A stretch of 64,000 nucleotides of DNA from Caldicoprobacter oshimai DSM 21659 (GCA_000526435.1 JAGB01000002.1:620001-684000), one strand, 5' to 3'. Counted from the stretch's first letter, positions 48,527 to 59,176 are shown. A program made the numbers and translations. The notes: generated by a model from the letters alone, not told the origin.

Positions 48527-49534
48527 TTACTCAACATTGGTAAAAAAGCCCGGCAGCCTCAACTTCCAAATCCCTTGTTCATTTACCACCCTCAACACAT
48601 CGCTGTCGCGGCTTTCCTTTTTTCCGTTGGCATACTTGATTGCATATGTTACCGTAACAAAAGCCTCCCCATCAGGTTTAATCTCCTCGCTCATTATAAA
48701 ATTGTTGCTATCAAACTCCAAACCTGCAACATAAGCTGAATATACCTTTTGTATCTCATCTATAGGCGGGCGCTCTCTCCCATCGGCATTCTTTCGCGCC
48801 AGGAAAGCATCAATTCTTTCCCAATCCGGCTCTCCTACAAGAGAATTAAACACCTGCCTTACCGCTTCAGAGGGGCTTAAGATAAAATTCTTGTTACGCG
48901 TAAGCGCCATAACGGGAGTGTCCTTATCAACACTTGCCGTCTGCGAGGCTATGAGCTCAGCCCCCATCTCCTCATACGTGAGTGCCCGGTTGTTGACCAG
49001 TATCTTCACCCTGTTGACGCCATCCAATTCGGTAAGCGAGTTTACAATCGAATAGATGCAAAGCATCTTCATCTGAGCCAATACATTTTCCTTTTGGTTC
49101 TCCGGTACGTTATCCTTGCGCACCGCAGCAAGGTCAATATCGCCCCTGAACTCTTCGCTTAAGTTTACAAAGACGGTATCGCCGTTGCGTGTAACATCCA
49201 ACACCTTGACATTGGGGGGCATTACAGCAACCCGTTCAAACGTAGGCCCTTTGAGCAGCTCGGATACTACAACGTACTCAATCGACTGGCTCCCTTTTTG
49301 CACCGCCCTTTTTTCAGGCACCAGATAGTCGGCCAAGTAATGTTTAAAGTATAAAGTCACATTGACCTCGCTGATCTGAGGCTCAGGGTTTATATACTTC
49401 TGCTGCTGTTTGTCCCCTAAATCGTTTCTCCTGTTAAAAAATATTATTCTGTCAAAAATGGTATTACACCCTGCTAAGATAATAGTTATAGCTAAAATAA
49501 ATGCCAATATTGATAAACGCTTTAAACTGCGCAT
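48527..49534 (-). CDS. GerMN-domain lipoprotein
   Basis: 335 residues from the ATG at 49534, which has AAGGG 8 nt upstream; an ATG two codons earlier is too close to it. Lipobox ILAGC follows a short signal. One GerMN domain spans about 55-190 (LLKGPTFERVAVMPPNVKVLDV; VNLSEEF). The C-terminal part (about 215-335) has an NTF2-like look (YVAGLEFDSNNFIMSEEIKPDGEAFVTVTYAIKY). It starts 90 nt after the histidine kinase gene, so it probably belongs to the same operon and may feed back on envelope sensing. Confidence 0.85.
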   Translation of the reverse strand: MRSLKRLSILAFILAITIILAGCNTIFDRIIFFNRRNDLGDKQQQKYINPEPQISEVNVTLYFKHYLADYLVPEKRAVQKGSQSIEYVVVSELLKGPTFERVAVMPPNVKVLDVTRNGDTVFVNLSEEFRGDIDLAAVRKDNVPENQKENVLAQMKMLCIYSIVNSLTELDGVNRVKILVNNRALTYEEMGAELIASQTASVDKDTPVMALTRNKNFILSPSEAVRQVFNSLVGEPDWERIDAFLARKNADGRERPPIDEIQKVYSAYVAGLEFDSNNFIMSEEIKPDGEAFVTVTYAIKYANGKKESRDSDVLRVVNEQGIWKLRLPGFFTNVE

Positions 49535-49624
49535 TCCCATATCCCTTCTTCACCTTCACTGCTTTTTTATTATAACAAACTATTTTTACAAAAAATTTAA
49601 ATAACTCTAACAAAACAACAATTA

Positions 49625-51118
49625 TCATTGTTTGTTTTCTTTAATTGGCAGTTCCACATAAAAAGTGCTGCCCTTCCCCTCCTCGCTCACCACACGTATG
49701 TTTCCTCCATGCTGCAACACGATCTTCTGTGCTATAGATAAGCCCAAGCCTGTGCCGCCCGTAGTCCTTGACCTTGCCTTATCCACCCTGAAAAATCTAT
49801 CAAAAATATGCGGCAGGTCCTTGGCTGGTATTCCTATGCCGGTATCGCTTACCTTTACCACCGCATTTTCAACGCCTTTGTAAACCTCGACAGTCACTCT
49901 GCCCCCTTCTGGGGTGTATTTAATAGCATTATCGACTATGTTGCTTACCACCTGCCGCAACTTCACCGCATCACCAGATACTATCAATCGGTCGTCATAA
50001 AAAGTCTCCAGCCTTATATTTTTCTTCTGTGCCAAAATTTGTAAACCTTTCAAGGTGCTATGCACCAGCTCTACCAGATCCACCGGCTCTTGTTTTAACT
50101 CTTCAGCTTCAGTATCTATTTTCACCAGCGTCAACAGATCGTTTATAATTGCATTCAGTCTATCGATTTCAGAATTTATATCTTCCAGAAATTCTCGATA
50201 AATAGACGGGTCATCGACATCCATATGAATGAGCGACTCGGTTAATACCTTAATGGCGCTTAAAGGCGTCTTAAGCTCGTGAGAGGCATTTGAAACGAAT
50301 TCATTACGAGCTCTATCCAGGTTTTCAAGCTTTTCGCTCATGATATTGAATGCCTCGCCCAGTTGCCTGAGTTCTTTGCTTCCCCGTACCTTTACGCGTT
50401 GATCCAAATGCCCCTGGCTCATCTTCCTGATGACATCTGTCAATTCTTTGATGGGTTGTGTGATAAATCCGGATATCATATAGCTGGCCATTATGATAAC
50501 AGCGCTGGTAATAAGCAAATATGTGCTCACCCTGGTTTTTACTTGGGCCAACATCTGCTCAATCCTGGACAGCGAAGTGGATATGATGACCATCCCAATG
50601 ATGCCGTGTTTCTCATGCTGAATGGGAGCATAGGTATACAGCACCAGCTTGGCATCACGCGAACCCTCGGGCCTTATATACAATTCCTTTGGCTCTACCC
50701 TCTCTCCTGCAAGCACGGCCTTAACTTCGGGGAAAACTTGGCTTAAATCCTGCTTTAAAAGGCTGTCAGGCCCATGCACTATGTTATAGGAATCGTAGTC
50801 CACCACCCCGTTTTTATTCAATATAAGTATTCGAGTGGCTTCAAGCTCTTTGTTGAAAATCTCCTCTCCCAGGGCCTGAAGGTCATATACTATGCTGGCA
50901 AGAATATCGGGATCGCCGCTGGCATAGTCATAAGAAACAGCCTGAGCAACCCAGTTAGCGTACAACCGAAAGGCATTCTTCTTGCTGTCAATCATGTATT
51001 TTCCTATAATATCCAAAACCGATATGCCGATAAAGGTGAACCCGACCAGAATTATAATCAAGTACGTGAGCACGATTTGCCATCGAAGGCTTAAAAAAAA
51101 AGTCCTATTTGTCAGCAA
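49625..51118 (-). CDS. Membrane sensor histidine kinase (HAMP, HisKA, HATPase)
   Basis: 497 residues from a TTG that overlaps the response-regulator gene by 14 nt. The layout is TM1 (about 12-34), an extracytoplasmic sensor (35-195), TM2 (196-217), HAMP (218-270) and HisKA with the phospho-histidine in SNASHELKTPLSAIK (about 280). HATPase motifs are NIVDNAIKYTPEGG, DTGIGIP and GTGLGLSI. It resembles PhoR/WalK-type kinases but has no PAS domain in sight. Its partner is the preceding OmpR-type regulator. The signal is unknown. Confidence 0.92.
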   Translation of the reverse strand: MLTNRTFFLSLRWQIVLTYLIIILVGFTFIGISVLDIIGKYMIDSKKNAFRLYANWVAQAVSYDYASGDPDILASIVYDLQALGEEIFNKELEATRILILNKNGVVDYDSYNIVHGPDSLLKQDLSQVFPEVKAVLAGERVEPKELYIRPEGSRDAKLVLYTYAPIQHEKHGIIGMVIISTSLSRIEQMLAQVKTRVSTYLLITSAVIIMASYMISGFITQPIKELTDVIRKMSQGHLDQRVKVRGSKELRQLGEAFNIMSEKLENLDRARNEFVSNASHELKTPLSAIKVLTESLIHMDVDDPSIYREFLEDINSEIDRLNAIINDLLTLVKIDTEAEELKQEPVDLVELVHSTLKGLQILAQKKNIRLETFYDDRLIVSGDAVKLRQVVSNIVDNAIKYTPEGGRVTVEVYKGVENAVVKVSDTGIGIPAKDLPHIFDRFFRVDKARSRTTGGTGLGLSIAQKIVLQHGGNIRVVSEEGKGSTFYVELPIKENKQ

Positions 51119-51788
51119 AATAGTATCCCACTCCCCATTTTGTGAATATAAACTCGGGCTGGCTGGGATTCTTCTCGATCTTTTCTCGCAGCCTGCGTAT
51201 GTGAACGTCTACCGTCCTTACATCACCAAGGTATTCATACTTCCAAATGAGCTCCAGCAGGTTTTCACGGGTGTATACCTTACCCGGATTGGTGGCAAAG
51301 AGCTTAAGCAGGTCAAATTCCTTTGCAGTCAAGTTGACCTCCTTACCGTCTATGGTCACGCTGCGGTTTGCCAAATTGATGGTCATGTTTTTCACTTTGA
51401 TAATCTGTTGTTCATTTTTAGTGTCGTTTGTTCTCCTGAAAATGGCTTTAATCCTGGCCTTCAATTCTAGGATATTAAACGGCTTGGTTATATAATCATC
51501 GGCACCGTACTCCAGGCCCAGGATCTTATCCATATCCTCACCCTTGGCTGTCAGCATTATGACGGGCACCGACGATTTCTCCCTTATCCTCTGCAACACC
51601 GTCAACCCATCGAGCTTAGGCAGCATTACATCTAGGATAACAAGGTCGTATTGATTTTCATTGAACATCTTCATGGCTTCCTCGCCGTCATATGCGGCGT
51701 CAATCTGATAGCCATCCCGTTCCAAACTGAACTTAAGCCCTTTTACGATAGCAGGCTCATCATCCACCACCAACAGCTTCTTCGGCAT
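51105..51788 (-). CDS. OmpR/PhoB-family response regulator
   Basis: 227 residues. The receiver domain has the acidic pocket in VVDDEPAI, phospho-aspartate in LVILDVMLPKLDG (about 53) and Lys in DYITKPF. The C-terminal winged helix (about 130-225) includes LTAKEFDLLKLFATNPGKVYTRENLLELIW and RTVDVHIRRLREKIE. It is co-translated with the kinase gene. Similarity to WalR/PhoP suggests cell-envelope control, which fits the GerMN lipoproteins downstream, but targets are not visible. Confidence 0.94.
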   Translation of the reverse strand: MPKKLLVVDDEPAIVKGLKFSLERDGYQIDAAYDGEEAMKMFNENQYDLVILDVMLPKLDGLTVLQRIREKSSVPVIMLTAKGEDMDKILGLEYGADDYITKPFNILELKARIKAIFRRTNDTKNEQQIIKVKNMTINLANRSVTIDGKEVNLTAKEFDLLKLFATNPGKVYTRENLLELIWKYEYLGDVRTVDVHIRRLREKIEKNPSQPEFIFTKWGVGYYFADK

Positions 51789-51919
51789 AGGTTCTGTCCC
51801 TTCCTTTCAAAACCTAGATACACAGATTTTATTGTATCACATGCCAAATGTAAAATCAATTTTGCTAAGCGCAAGAAGCCTGGTACAGGCGGTAAAGGCT
51901 CAATAGCGAAAACCAAGTA

Positions 51920-52606
51920 TTAGTTGACTGTAATTAAATCCTTGAGCTGTTCGAAAGTTTTATCACCGATCCCTGATACGTTTTTGATCTCTTCTACGGA
52001 TTTAAATGGTCCATTCTGCTCCCGATATTCTATAATCCTCTTTGCCTTGCTGGGGCCAATACCCGGCAGGGTATCCAACGTAGCCTCGTCTGCGGTATTG
52101 ATGTTTACCTTTTGCTGCCCCTGCTCCGATGTAGTGCCTGAAACGGCAGGATTTTGTTCCAACAACTCTTCTCCTATTTTAGGAATTTTATACATGCCTT
52201 CGTCCTGCACCCTGAGGGCCAGGTTTACCTTTTCTAGGTCAGCCTCTTCTGTAGCCCCGCCTGCCAGCTCAAGCACATCTATCAGCCGGCTGCCCTCCTC
52301 CACTTCTATAACCCCTGGATACCTTACCGCACCCACGATGTACACTTTTATCTTTTTGAGGGATCGCTTGTCCTCACCAGAATCATACTGAGCGGGTACA
52401 CCTTCCCTAGAAACAGCTTCATCTGAAACATCTTCGCTTGCGCTTCGAGAACTGGTCTGCAGCACCAGCTCTTGCCCCTTACGCACAGCTGTAGTTTCAC
52501 TATCGCTGGCAAATGCATTCCTAAAAATGTATCCCGCGGCCAGCAAAACCAGAACAGTAACCACCACAAGCAAAATCTTCTTTTGATTGACATCGAGGTT
52601 AAGCAT
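51920..52606 (-). CDS. comEA: ComEA-type DNA-binding competence protein
   Basis: 228 residues from the ATG at 52606 with GGGGGG upstream. A membrane anchor (about 11-29) is followed by a SLBB domain (IKVYIVGAVRYPGVIEVEEGSRLIDVLELAGG, about 88-120). The C-terminal helix-hairpin-helix pair is VNINTADEATLDTLPGIGPSKAKRIIEYREQNGPF (about 163-197), then IKNVSGIGDKTFEQL. It binds incoming double-stranded DNA at the cell surface. No other com genes are adjacent, so a competence role is inferred from the family. Confidence 0.92.
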   Translation of the reverse strand: MLNLDVNQKKILLVVVTVLVLLAAGYIFRNAFASDSETTAVRKGQELVLQTSSRSASEDVSDEAVSREGVPAQYDSGEDKRSLKKIKVYIVGAVRYPGVIEVEEGSRLIDVLELAGGATEEADLEKVNLALRVQDEGMYKIPKIGEELLEQNPAVSGTTSEQGQQKVNINTADEATLDTLPGIGPSKAKRIIEYREQNGPFKSVEEIKNVSGIGDKTFEQLKDLITVN

Positions 52607-52782
52607 GGCATCCACCCCCCGTTAATCAACTCCAAACCTATATAGGCCTGTACGCTCTACTTTGAGAATATTTTACCACATTTTTGCAACCAATTCACTA
52701 TTCTTCAACTTTTTCTGTACAAACATGCTGATAATCTGTTATACTAAAAAGGCAAAACACTACTGCTAGGTAAGGGGTTTTG

Positions 52783-54231
52783 ATGATGAAACGGTTTTTG
52801 GCTTTGATAGTGGTATTATTTGTGCTATCATTCCATATTCAATCATCAGCCGCCATGCTCAATCCCGAGAACTCCCAAAACCAAGATGAAAGCGCTGATT
52901 TCATAGAAAAGGTAGAGCCTTCATCCACCCCAACATTAGAACTCGAAGCCGAAGGCGCTGTACTCATCGAACAGGAAACCGGAAAGGTGCTTTATGAGAA
53001 GAACAAGGATGAAAAGCTGTATCCCGCAAGCACAACAAAGATTTTAACAGCTTTGCTGGCAATAGAAAATGGAAACTTGGATGAAATAGTCACAGTAGGC
53101 AACGAGGCCAACCTGGCTCCAAGAGACAGCAGCCTGGCTTGCATTGACGTAGGTGAAAAGATAACCCTGAAAGACCTGCTGGTAGGGCTGCTGGTGTCTT
53201 CTGGCAACGATGCCGCACTCACCATAGGCGCCCATATAGGGCGTATTGTATCCGGCGACCCTGACATGCCATACAACCAAGCCTTGGATAAATTTTACGA
53301 ACTCATGAACAGCAGAGCTGCAGAGCTGGGGGCAACAAACTCCCACTTTGTCAATCCTCACGGCTATCATAACAAAGACCACTACACCACCGCATACGAC
53401 CTAGCTTTAATCGCCAGAGAGGCCATGAAACACGAAGTCTTCAGGGAAATCGTACAAATTACCTATAGAGAATACCCCGACTGGAACGAAGTCGATAAGA
53501 ATGACCCTACCAAAAAGGCCATTCGTTATTGGGTCAATAAAAATAAATTGCTGGATAAAGACAGCAAAGAATATTACTACCCATACGCCACCGGCATTAA
53601 AACTGGGTATACTTCCCATTCAGGCCACTGTTTGGTATCCTCTGCCACAAAAGATGGCATGAATCTCATCGCTGTTGTGCTGAAAAGCACCAGAAACGGT
53701 CAATGGATCGACTCAAAAAAGCTGCTTGAATACGGATTTGAGCACTACACCATGTATGAACCCCTCAAGCAGGGCCAGGTTGTCGCCACCACCCAGATAA
53801 GCAACCACGCCCCTGAGGATTCGGGGATGCTAAACATCGTGGCAGCTCAGGGATTCCGCGATGTCGTAGCAAAAGAAGATGTGGCCAAGATACAGCAAAA
53901 CATTGAATGGTACTATACCGATGAAAACAACCAACTACACCTGGAAGCTCCGGTTTACAAAGGGCAGGTGGTGGGCAAGCTCACTTACAGCCTTAATGGT
54001 AAAGTAATAGCGCAAAGCGAACTGATTGCCGAACGGGGTATCGAAAGGAAAAAGGCTATAATCGATATGATAACCCCCGATTCCGAAGGCAGGAGAGTCG
54101 ACAACACCAACAAAGGGCGTCACTATTCATGGATAGCAACAGTTCTTCTCCTCTTTGCATTCATCAATGTGTTATTTTACATCTTAAGACGCAAAAGGCG
54201 GAGAAGATATATTTTGCGGCGATATCGGTGA
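52783..54231 (+). CDS. D-alanyl-D-alanine carboxypeptidase (DacF/PBP5 type, S11 family)
   Basis: 482 residues from the ATG at 52783 with AAGGGG upstream. A signal peptide (about 1-24) precedes the S11 catalytic domain: SxxK in PASTTKILTALLAI (about 88), SxN in LLVSSGNDAALTIG and KTG in ATGIKTGYTSHSGHC. A C-terminal PBP5-like beta domain is followed by a membrane helix (about 449-470) and an Arg-rich tail. It trims the last D-alanine from peptidoglycan stem peptides. Sporulation-specific paralogues (DacF) are common in this group. The gene ends in a strong terminator. Confidence 0.93.
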   Translation: MMKRFLALIVVLFVLSFHIQSSAAMLNPENSQNQDESADFIEKVEPSSTPTLELEAEGAVLIEQETGKVLYEKNKDEKLYPASTTKILTALLAIENGNLDEIVTVGNEANLAPRDSSLACIDVGEKITLKDLLVGLLVSSGNDAALTIGAHIGRIVSGDPDMPYNQALDKFYELMNSRAAELGATNSHFVNPHGYHNKDHYTTAYDLALIAREAMKHEVFREIVQITYREYPDWNEVDKNDPTKKAIRYWVNKNKLLDKDSKEYYYPYATGIKTGYTSHSGHCLVSSATKDGMNLIAVVLKSTRNGQWIDSKKLLEYGFEHYTMYEPLKQGQVVATTQISNHAPEDSGMLNIVAAQGFRDVVAKEDVAKIQQNIEWYYTDENNQLHLEAPVYKGQVVGKLTYSLNGKVIAQSELIAERGIERKKAIIDMITPDSEGRRVDNTNKGRHYSWIATVLLLFAFINVLFYILRRKRRRRYILRRYR

Positions 54232-54274
54232 AATTTCCTTAAAATTCAGGAAAAATATTAACAGGCGTTTCATA

Positions 54275-54312
54275 AAAACAGGGGATATTCTCTCAGAATA
54301 TCCCCGTTTTTT
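54275..54312 (+). terminator. Intrinsic terminator of the carboxypeptidase gene
   Basis: GGGGATATTC and GAATATCCCC form a 10-bp stem with a short loop, followed by GTTTTTT. Confidence 0.88.
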
Positions 54313-54527
54313 ATCTTACATCTATTCCAGCCCACCTTTAGCTATTTAAGTACTTTTTATTGTTCAAGGTACGGATTTCCTCCTTCAATGCATCCGTCCT
54401 TTCGACCGGGAATGCACATATACATCCACAGATATGCATTTGCACTTTCCCGCAGGCGTTAGTCAAAAATATCTTGTCCCTATCCTTATTGGGCCATCCT
54501 CCAAAACCTTCACTACCGCTCCATCTG

Positions 54528-57008
54528 TCACTTTACCACAATATTGACCAGCTTCTTTGGCACCACAATGACCTTTACAACGCTCTTGCCCTTGATAAGG
54601 TTCCGTATCTTGCTGAGGTTAAGTGCCATATCCTGAACCTCCTGTTGGGAAGCCTCCGCCGGCACCATCATGCGATCTCTGACCTTTCCATTGACCTGGA
54701 CCACCATTTCAACCTCTTCCTGTACCAGAGCCTGCAGGTCATAAACAGGCCACGGCTGCGCGTGTATGCTCCCCTCATGGCCGGTGACCTCCCACAGCTC
54801 TTCGGCAATATGTGGTGCAAAGGGTGCCAGCAACAGCAGCAGATGGGTGATGGCTTCGCCTAGCACAGCCATGTTCTGCTCAGCTTCATCCACCTTTTCC
54901 TTGTACTGGTGTATGGCATTCACCATCTCCATGATGGCGCTTATGGCCGTATTGAAATTGAACCTTTCTTCTATATCAACCGTTACACGTTTTATGGTGT
55001 TGTGGACAACATATCGAAGCTTCTTATCCTGCTCAGAGAGATTAGCGGGTTTCTCACCTCTGACATAGTGCTTGCAGGCATCTTTGCACTCATTCACCAA
55101 TCTCCATACCCTGTTGAGGAATCTGTAGCAGCCCTCAACCCCCTGATCGCTCCATTCAAGGTCCTTCTCGGGCGGTGCAGCAAACAGTATAAACAGCCTT
55201 GCGGTATCAGCTCCGTACTTGGCGACGATATCCTCGGGGCTTACCACATTGCCCTTGGATTTTGACATCTTGGAGCCGTCCTTGAGCACCATCCCCTGCG
55301 TGAGCAGATTTGTAAAAGGCTCATCCACGGGACACAACCCCATATCGTACAGCACCTTGGTGAAGAACCTGGCATACAGCAGGTGAAGTATGGCATGCTC
55401 CACTCCACCTACGTACTGGTCCACTGGCATCCAGTACTCCGCATTTTCGCGGCTGAAAGGAGCTTCGGTATTCTTGGGGTCAGTGAACCTCAAGAAATAG
55501 AACGAAGAGCATACAAATGTATCCATGGTATCAGTCTCGCGCCTGGCCGGGCCACCGCACTGTGGACAAGTGGTATTGACAAACGATTTGCTCTCGGCCA
55601 GCACCGATTGCCCCTTCCCAGTAAAGGTTACATCGGTGGGCAGTATCACTGGTAGCTGTTCCTCGGGCACCGGTACAATACCGCACTTATCGCAGTATAC
55701 AATCGGAATAGGTGCTCCCCAGTAACGCTGACGCGAGATGAGCCAATCCCTCAACCTGTAACTTACATGCCTCTTGCCTATCCCCTTCTCTTCCATGTAT
55801 TCGATGATCCTTTGCATCGCTTCCTGGTTGGACAGTCCATTAAATGGCCCAGAATTTATCATTATACCCTGCCCTTCAAAGGCCTCTTTTAAATTGTGCA
55901 CATCTACGCTATCGTCTTCAGGCTTGATAACAGGAACTATGGGCAGCCCGTATTTGGTCGCAAAATCGAAGTCTCGCTGGTCATGAGCTGGAACGCCCAT
56001 CACGGCACCCGTCCCATAATCCAGCAATACGTAGTTTGCTATATACAGCGGCACTCTCTGGCCGTTCACTGGGTTGATGGCATATCGTCCAATAAATACG
56101 CCTTCCTTTTCGGTTTCCTCCGACGTGCGCGTGATTTCATTCATGTACTGCATCTTATCTATAAAAGCCCGCACATCGCCCTCATGCTCAGTGCCCTCGA
56201 CCAGCTTGAGTACCAGCGGGTGCTCCGGCGCCAACACCATATAGGTCACGCCATAGATGGTATCAGGCCGCGTGGTAAACACGGTGATGGTCTCGTCGCT
56301 GCCTTCCACCTTGAAATTCACCATGGCGCCCTCGCTGCGGCCAATCCAGTTCTGCTGCATCACCTTAACCTTCTCCGGCCAACCGGTCAACCGATCAATG
56401 TCCCTGAGCAAACGTTCAGCATAGTCGGTGATCTTGAAAAACCACTGTTCCAGGTCCTTTTTACCCACCAGCGTGCCACAGCGCTCGCAGTGTCCGTTGA
56501 CCACCTGTTCATTGGCCAGCACGGTGCTGCAAGAGGGACACCAGTTCACAAAAGCTCGCTTTTTATAGGCCAACCCTCGTTTGAAGAATTGCAAGAACAT
56601 CCACTGGGTCCATCTATAGTAGCTGGGATGGCAGGTAGCCACCTCCCGTTCCCAGTCATAGCTTATTCCCAGCCCTTTAAGCTGCTCCCGCATGTTGTTT
56701 ATGTTGTCCCACGTCCATGTGCTGGGATGAATTTGGTGAGCGATGGCTGCGTTTTCAGCCGGCAGACCAAAAGCATCCCACCCCATCGGGTGCAGCACGT
56801 TATATCCCTGCATGGTCTTGTACCGCGCTATAACGTCACCAATGGAATAATTCCGCACATGCCCCATGTGCAGCTTGCCTGATGGATACGGGAACATCTC
56901 CAGCATATAAAACTTCTTTTTGTTAGGGTCCTCTACTCTACGGAAAGCCTTGTCCTTTTCCCATCTCTCCTGCCACTTTTTCTCGATCTCACTGAATCTG
57001 TATTCCAT
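54528..57008 (-). CDS. leuS: Leucyl-tRNA synthetase
   Basis: 826 residues, full bacterial length. The HIGH-like motif is [15 protein letters not shown] (about 41-55), a zinc-binding set is CPSC/CERC (about 155-180), the editing domain (about 220-420) has the [21 protein letters not shown] stretch, and KMSKS is in [13 protein letters not shown] (about 577). It charges tRNA-Leu. GGAGGG precedes the ATG. A 198-bp repeat lies 23 nt upstream, and no T-box antiterminator sequence was found there. Confidence 0.98.
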   Translation of the reverse strand: MEYRFSEIEKKWQERWEKDKAFRRVEDPNKKKFYMLEMFPYPSGKLHMGHVRNYSIGDVIARYKTMQGYNVLHPMGWDAFGLPAENAAIAHQIHPSTWTWDNINNMREQLKGLGISYDWEREVATCHPSYYRWTQWMFLQFFKRGLAYKKRAFVNWCPSCSTVLANEQVVNGHCERCGTLVGKKDLEQWFFKITDYAERLLRDIDRLTGWPEKVKVMQQNWIGRSEGAMVNFKVEGSDETITVFTTRPDTIYGVTYMVLAPEHPLVLKLVEGTEHEGDVRAFIDKMQYMNEITRTSEETEKEGVFIGRYAINPVNGQRVPLYIANYVLLDYGTGAVMGVPAHDQRDFDFATKYGLPIVPVIKPEDDSVDVHNLKEAFEGQGIMINSGPFNGLSNQEAMQRIIEYMEEKGIGKRHVSYRLRDWLISRQRYWGAPIPIVYCDKCGIVPVPEEQLPVILPTDVTFTGKGQSVLAESKSFVNTTCPQCGGPARRETDTMDTFVCSSFYFLRFTDPKNTEAPFSRENAEYWMPVDQYVGGVEHAILHLLYARFFTKVLYDMGLCPVDEPFTNLLTQGMVLKDGSKMSKSKGNVVSPEDIVAKYGADTARLFILFAAPPEKDLEWSDQGVEGCYRFLNRVWRLVNECKDACKHYVRGEKPANLSEQDKKLRYVVHNTIKRVTVDIEERFNFNTAISAIMEMVNAIHQYKEKVDEAEQNMAVLGEAITHLLLLLAPFAPHIAEELWEVTGHEGSIHAQPWPVYDLQALVQEEVEMVVQVNGKVRDRMMVPAEASQQEVQDMALNLSKIRNLIKGKSVVKVIVVPKKLVNIVVK

Positions 57009-57031
57009 AACGGTTTTCCCTCCATATTAAA

Positions 57032-57229
57032 GTGACCTCCTCCCACCTCTGAAGGAAGTAGGCTTCCTCTTTCACCGAGGGAGGCTTACACGAATGCATG
57101 AATACTTCCCTGCATCCATGTAACAATCTCCTTATCCAGAGGCTTAACTTCAAACCGGTCCAGCCCTATAACATTAAGAACCGCCTTTCATCCCATCCTT
57201 GAAAGGGTGGGCTTTCCCGGCGGTTGATC
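57032..57229 (-). repeat. 198-bp intergenic repeat, copy B (IS200/IS605-like non-autonomous element)
   Basis: Same length, ends (GATCAA ... GGTCAC) and orientation as 12647-12844, with a preceding TTTTAC. Hairpins occur near both ends. It sits between rsfS and leuS, so leuS is probably transcribed through it. Confidence 0.7.
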
Positions 57230-57261
57230 GTAAAAACTCCCATCCCCTAGGGGCGAGAGCT

Positions 57262-57618
57262 TTAGTTTTGACCATGAACCGATAGGGACAAGCTGTCAGC
57301 CCATAACCTTTCTAGATTATAAAAAGCCCTGTCTTCACGGTGGAAAAGATGCACGATTACATCACCATAATCTAAAACAACCCATCTGCCATGCCTATAT
57401 CCTTCCTGGCGGCGTACGTCAACGCCCTGCTGTCGCAAGCTCTTCAGCAGCTCATCACACAGAGCCCTAACCTGTATCTCGGTGTTGCCGCTGGCTATCA
57501 CAAAATAATCAGCAATAATGGTCAAATGGCTGATATCGAGTACCACTACGTCTATTGCCTTCTTTGCATCTAAAATCCTTGCAATCTGCAAAGCCAGTTC
57601 CTTCGAGTTGTTTTGCAA
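57262..57618 (-). CDS. rsfS: Ribosomal silencing factor RsfS
   Basis: 118 residues from a TTG with GGAGGGAAGG. The family core AIDVVVLDISHLTIIADYFVIASGNTEIQVRALCDEL and GYRHGRWVVLDYGDVIVHLFHREDRAFYNLERLW is complete. It binds ribosomal protein L14 and blocks subunit joining in starvation. It follows yqeK and precedes leuS, the usual arrangement. Confidence 0.95.
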   Translation of the reverse strand: MQNNSKELALQIARILDAKKAIDVVVLDISHLTIIADYFVIASGNTEIQVRALCDELLKSLRQQGVDVRRQEGYRHGRWVVLDYGDVIVHLFHREDRAFYNLERLWADSLSLSVHGQN

Positions 57619-57689
57619 ATCCTTCCCTCCATCTGCATTTTCTTTACTTTATTATATCCATTATACACAATTTGTCAACATAAGGAGGA

Positions 57690-58289
57690 TCAGCCCTCAA
57701 TTTTTTGTTCCTTAAACCTTTTCAGCATATCATTCCACGCCTCAACCGTCCTGGGATGGAGAAAGCGGTCAGTGTCCAGTACATACTTGATGGTTCGGCG
57801 CAAAGCCATAAGCACAGCTTTGTCAAGGTCCTCCATGGCCGCACGCCGCAGCTCTTCCACCTCTGGGAAATCCCTGTTGGGTTCTATGTAATCGGCCAGG
57901 TATATTATCTTATCAAGCAAGGCCATATCGCTTTTTCCTGTGGTGTGGCATTCAATTGCACTCAATATCTCGGTGTCATCGATCCCGAATGTCTGCCTGG
58001 CCACCACTGCCCCGACAGGGCCATGCAACAAAGCCTCGGTCTGGAACTCTTTCGGGCCAAGCTCTATTCCAGCCTCAACCGCCCTGTTTATCATCTCCTC
58101 CCTTGGCAGGCCTTTGGCGCAATCATGAAGCAACCCTGCAACTCTCGCCTTCTCCACGTCGGCCCCATACCTTTGAGCCAGCATAACCGCGCAATCCCTC
58201 ACACCCAGAGAATGGACATACCTCTCCTCATCCATCAAAGTCCTGAGCTTCTCACACATCTCGCTTTCCTGCATCATTTCGGCCATCAT
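57690..58289 (-). CDS. yqeK: HD-domain hydrolase YqeK (Ap4A hydrolase family)
   Basis: 199 residues with AGGAGG before the ATG. Metal ligands are in HSLGVRDCAVMLAQRYG, GLLHDCAKGLPR (HD, about 67-68), LLHGPVGAVVAR and AIECHTTGKSDM. Family members split diadenosine tetraphosphate symmetrically with a di-iron centre. The gene lies 18 nt after nadD and before rsfS, so it is part of the same operon. Confidence 0.95.
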   Translation of the reverse strand: MMAEMMQESEMCEKLRTLMDEERYVHSLGVRDCAVMLAQRYGADVEKARVAGLLHDCAKGLPREEMINRAVEAGIELGPKEFQTEALLHGPVGAVVARQTFGIDDTEILSAIECHTTGKSDMALLDKIIYLADYIEPNRDFPEVEELRRAAMEDLDKAVLMALRRTIKYVLDTDRFLHPRTVEAWNDMLKRFKEQKIEG

Positions 58290-58307
58290 ATTGCAAACCT
58301 CCTGCTG

Positions 58308-58967
58308 CTAAAATTGCATATACAAATGATTTTTATAGATATACTCTTCCACCACTGGTGGGACGAGATAGCGTATGGACTTCCCCTGTTTTATTCTATC
58401 CCTGATATCGGTGGATGATATATCCAGCAACGGCCCCTGCACAGTATATATGGATGCTCCGATGCTCTCTCGCAAAAGCCGTGCTTCCCTTTCAACCACA
58501 TCATACCCGGGCCTGCTGTACACCACAAAATGACAATACTTCACTACCAGTGATGCCTCCCGCCAGCCCTTGATTTCGGGCAGAGTGTCGCTGCCTATTA
58601 TAAAGAAAAACTCCACGTTTTCGGGATATATACTCCTAAGTTGCCTTAAGGTGTCTACAGTATACGTAAACCCTTCTCTTTTCACCTCTATATCGCTTAT
58701 TTCAAAATAAGGGTTATCCATTATGGCCATCCTAACCATCTCATATCTATAGACAGCCGGAGTAACAGCATAATCCCTCTTGTGCGGTGGAATCCCCGTG
58801 GGTATAAAGAGCACCTTATCCAGGTTGCACTCCTGCCTGGCCACCTCTGCGATTATGAGGTGGCCTATATGTATCGGATCAAAAGTGCCCCCTGCTATCC
58901 CCAGCCTTACAGGCCGTATGCCCTCATCATTGATTGTCATGCCCTCACTGCCCATCATATCCGGCAC
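58308..58967 (-). CDS. nadD: Nicotinate-nucleotide adenylyltransferase
   Basis: 219 residues from a GTG at 58967; the true start may be an ATG nine codons later (MTINDEG), since ribosome sites are weak for both. The nucleotidyltransferase motif is GIAGGTFDPIHIGHLIIAE (about 23-41), and ISSTDIRDRI near 190 is the C-terminal signature. It makes deamido-NAD from nicotinate mononucleotide and ATP. Confidence 0.95.
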   Translation of the reverse strand: MPDMMGSEGMTINDEGIRPVRLGIAGGTFDPIHIGHLIIAEVARQECNLDKVLFIPTGIPPHKRDYAVTPAVYRYEMVRMAIMDNPYFEISDIEVKREGFTYTVDTLRQLRSIYPENVEFFFIIGSDTLPEIKGWREASLVVKYCHFVVYSRPGYDVVEREARLLRESIGASIYTVQGPLLDISSTDIRDRIKQGKSIRYLVPPVVEEYIYKNHLYMQF

Positions 58968-59176
58968 ACCAATCCCGTCCTTCTCAAAATTTTTAAAATA
59001 AAGATATCGAACACTTTTTTAACCCGAAAAAAGCCACCACGGCCAATTTACCAAAATAAAGAGCACCGCTCTTCAGCAGCCGATAAACCGATATTTATTA
59101 TAGCACAAATCGCTTAAAATGACGAATAAACCGACACCGTTCAGGGAAAAATTTCCTAATAGGGAGGTTTTGTGCT

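Noticed and set aside
54360-54863. 167-codon plus-strand frame overlapping leuS
   Set aside because: Mostly antisense to the leuS 3' end; composition follows the leuS codon pattern.
57009-57261. T-box riboswitch upstream of leuS
   Set aside because: The conserved T-box sequence (GGTGGTACCGCG type) is absent; the region is the 198-bp repeat also found upstream of rnr.
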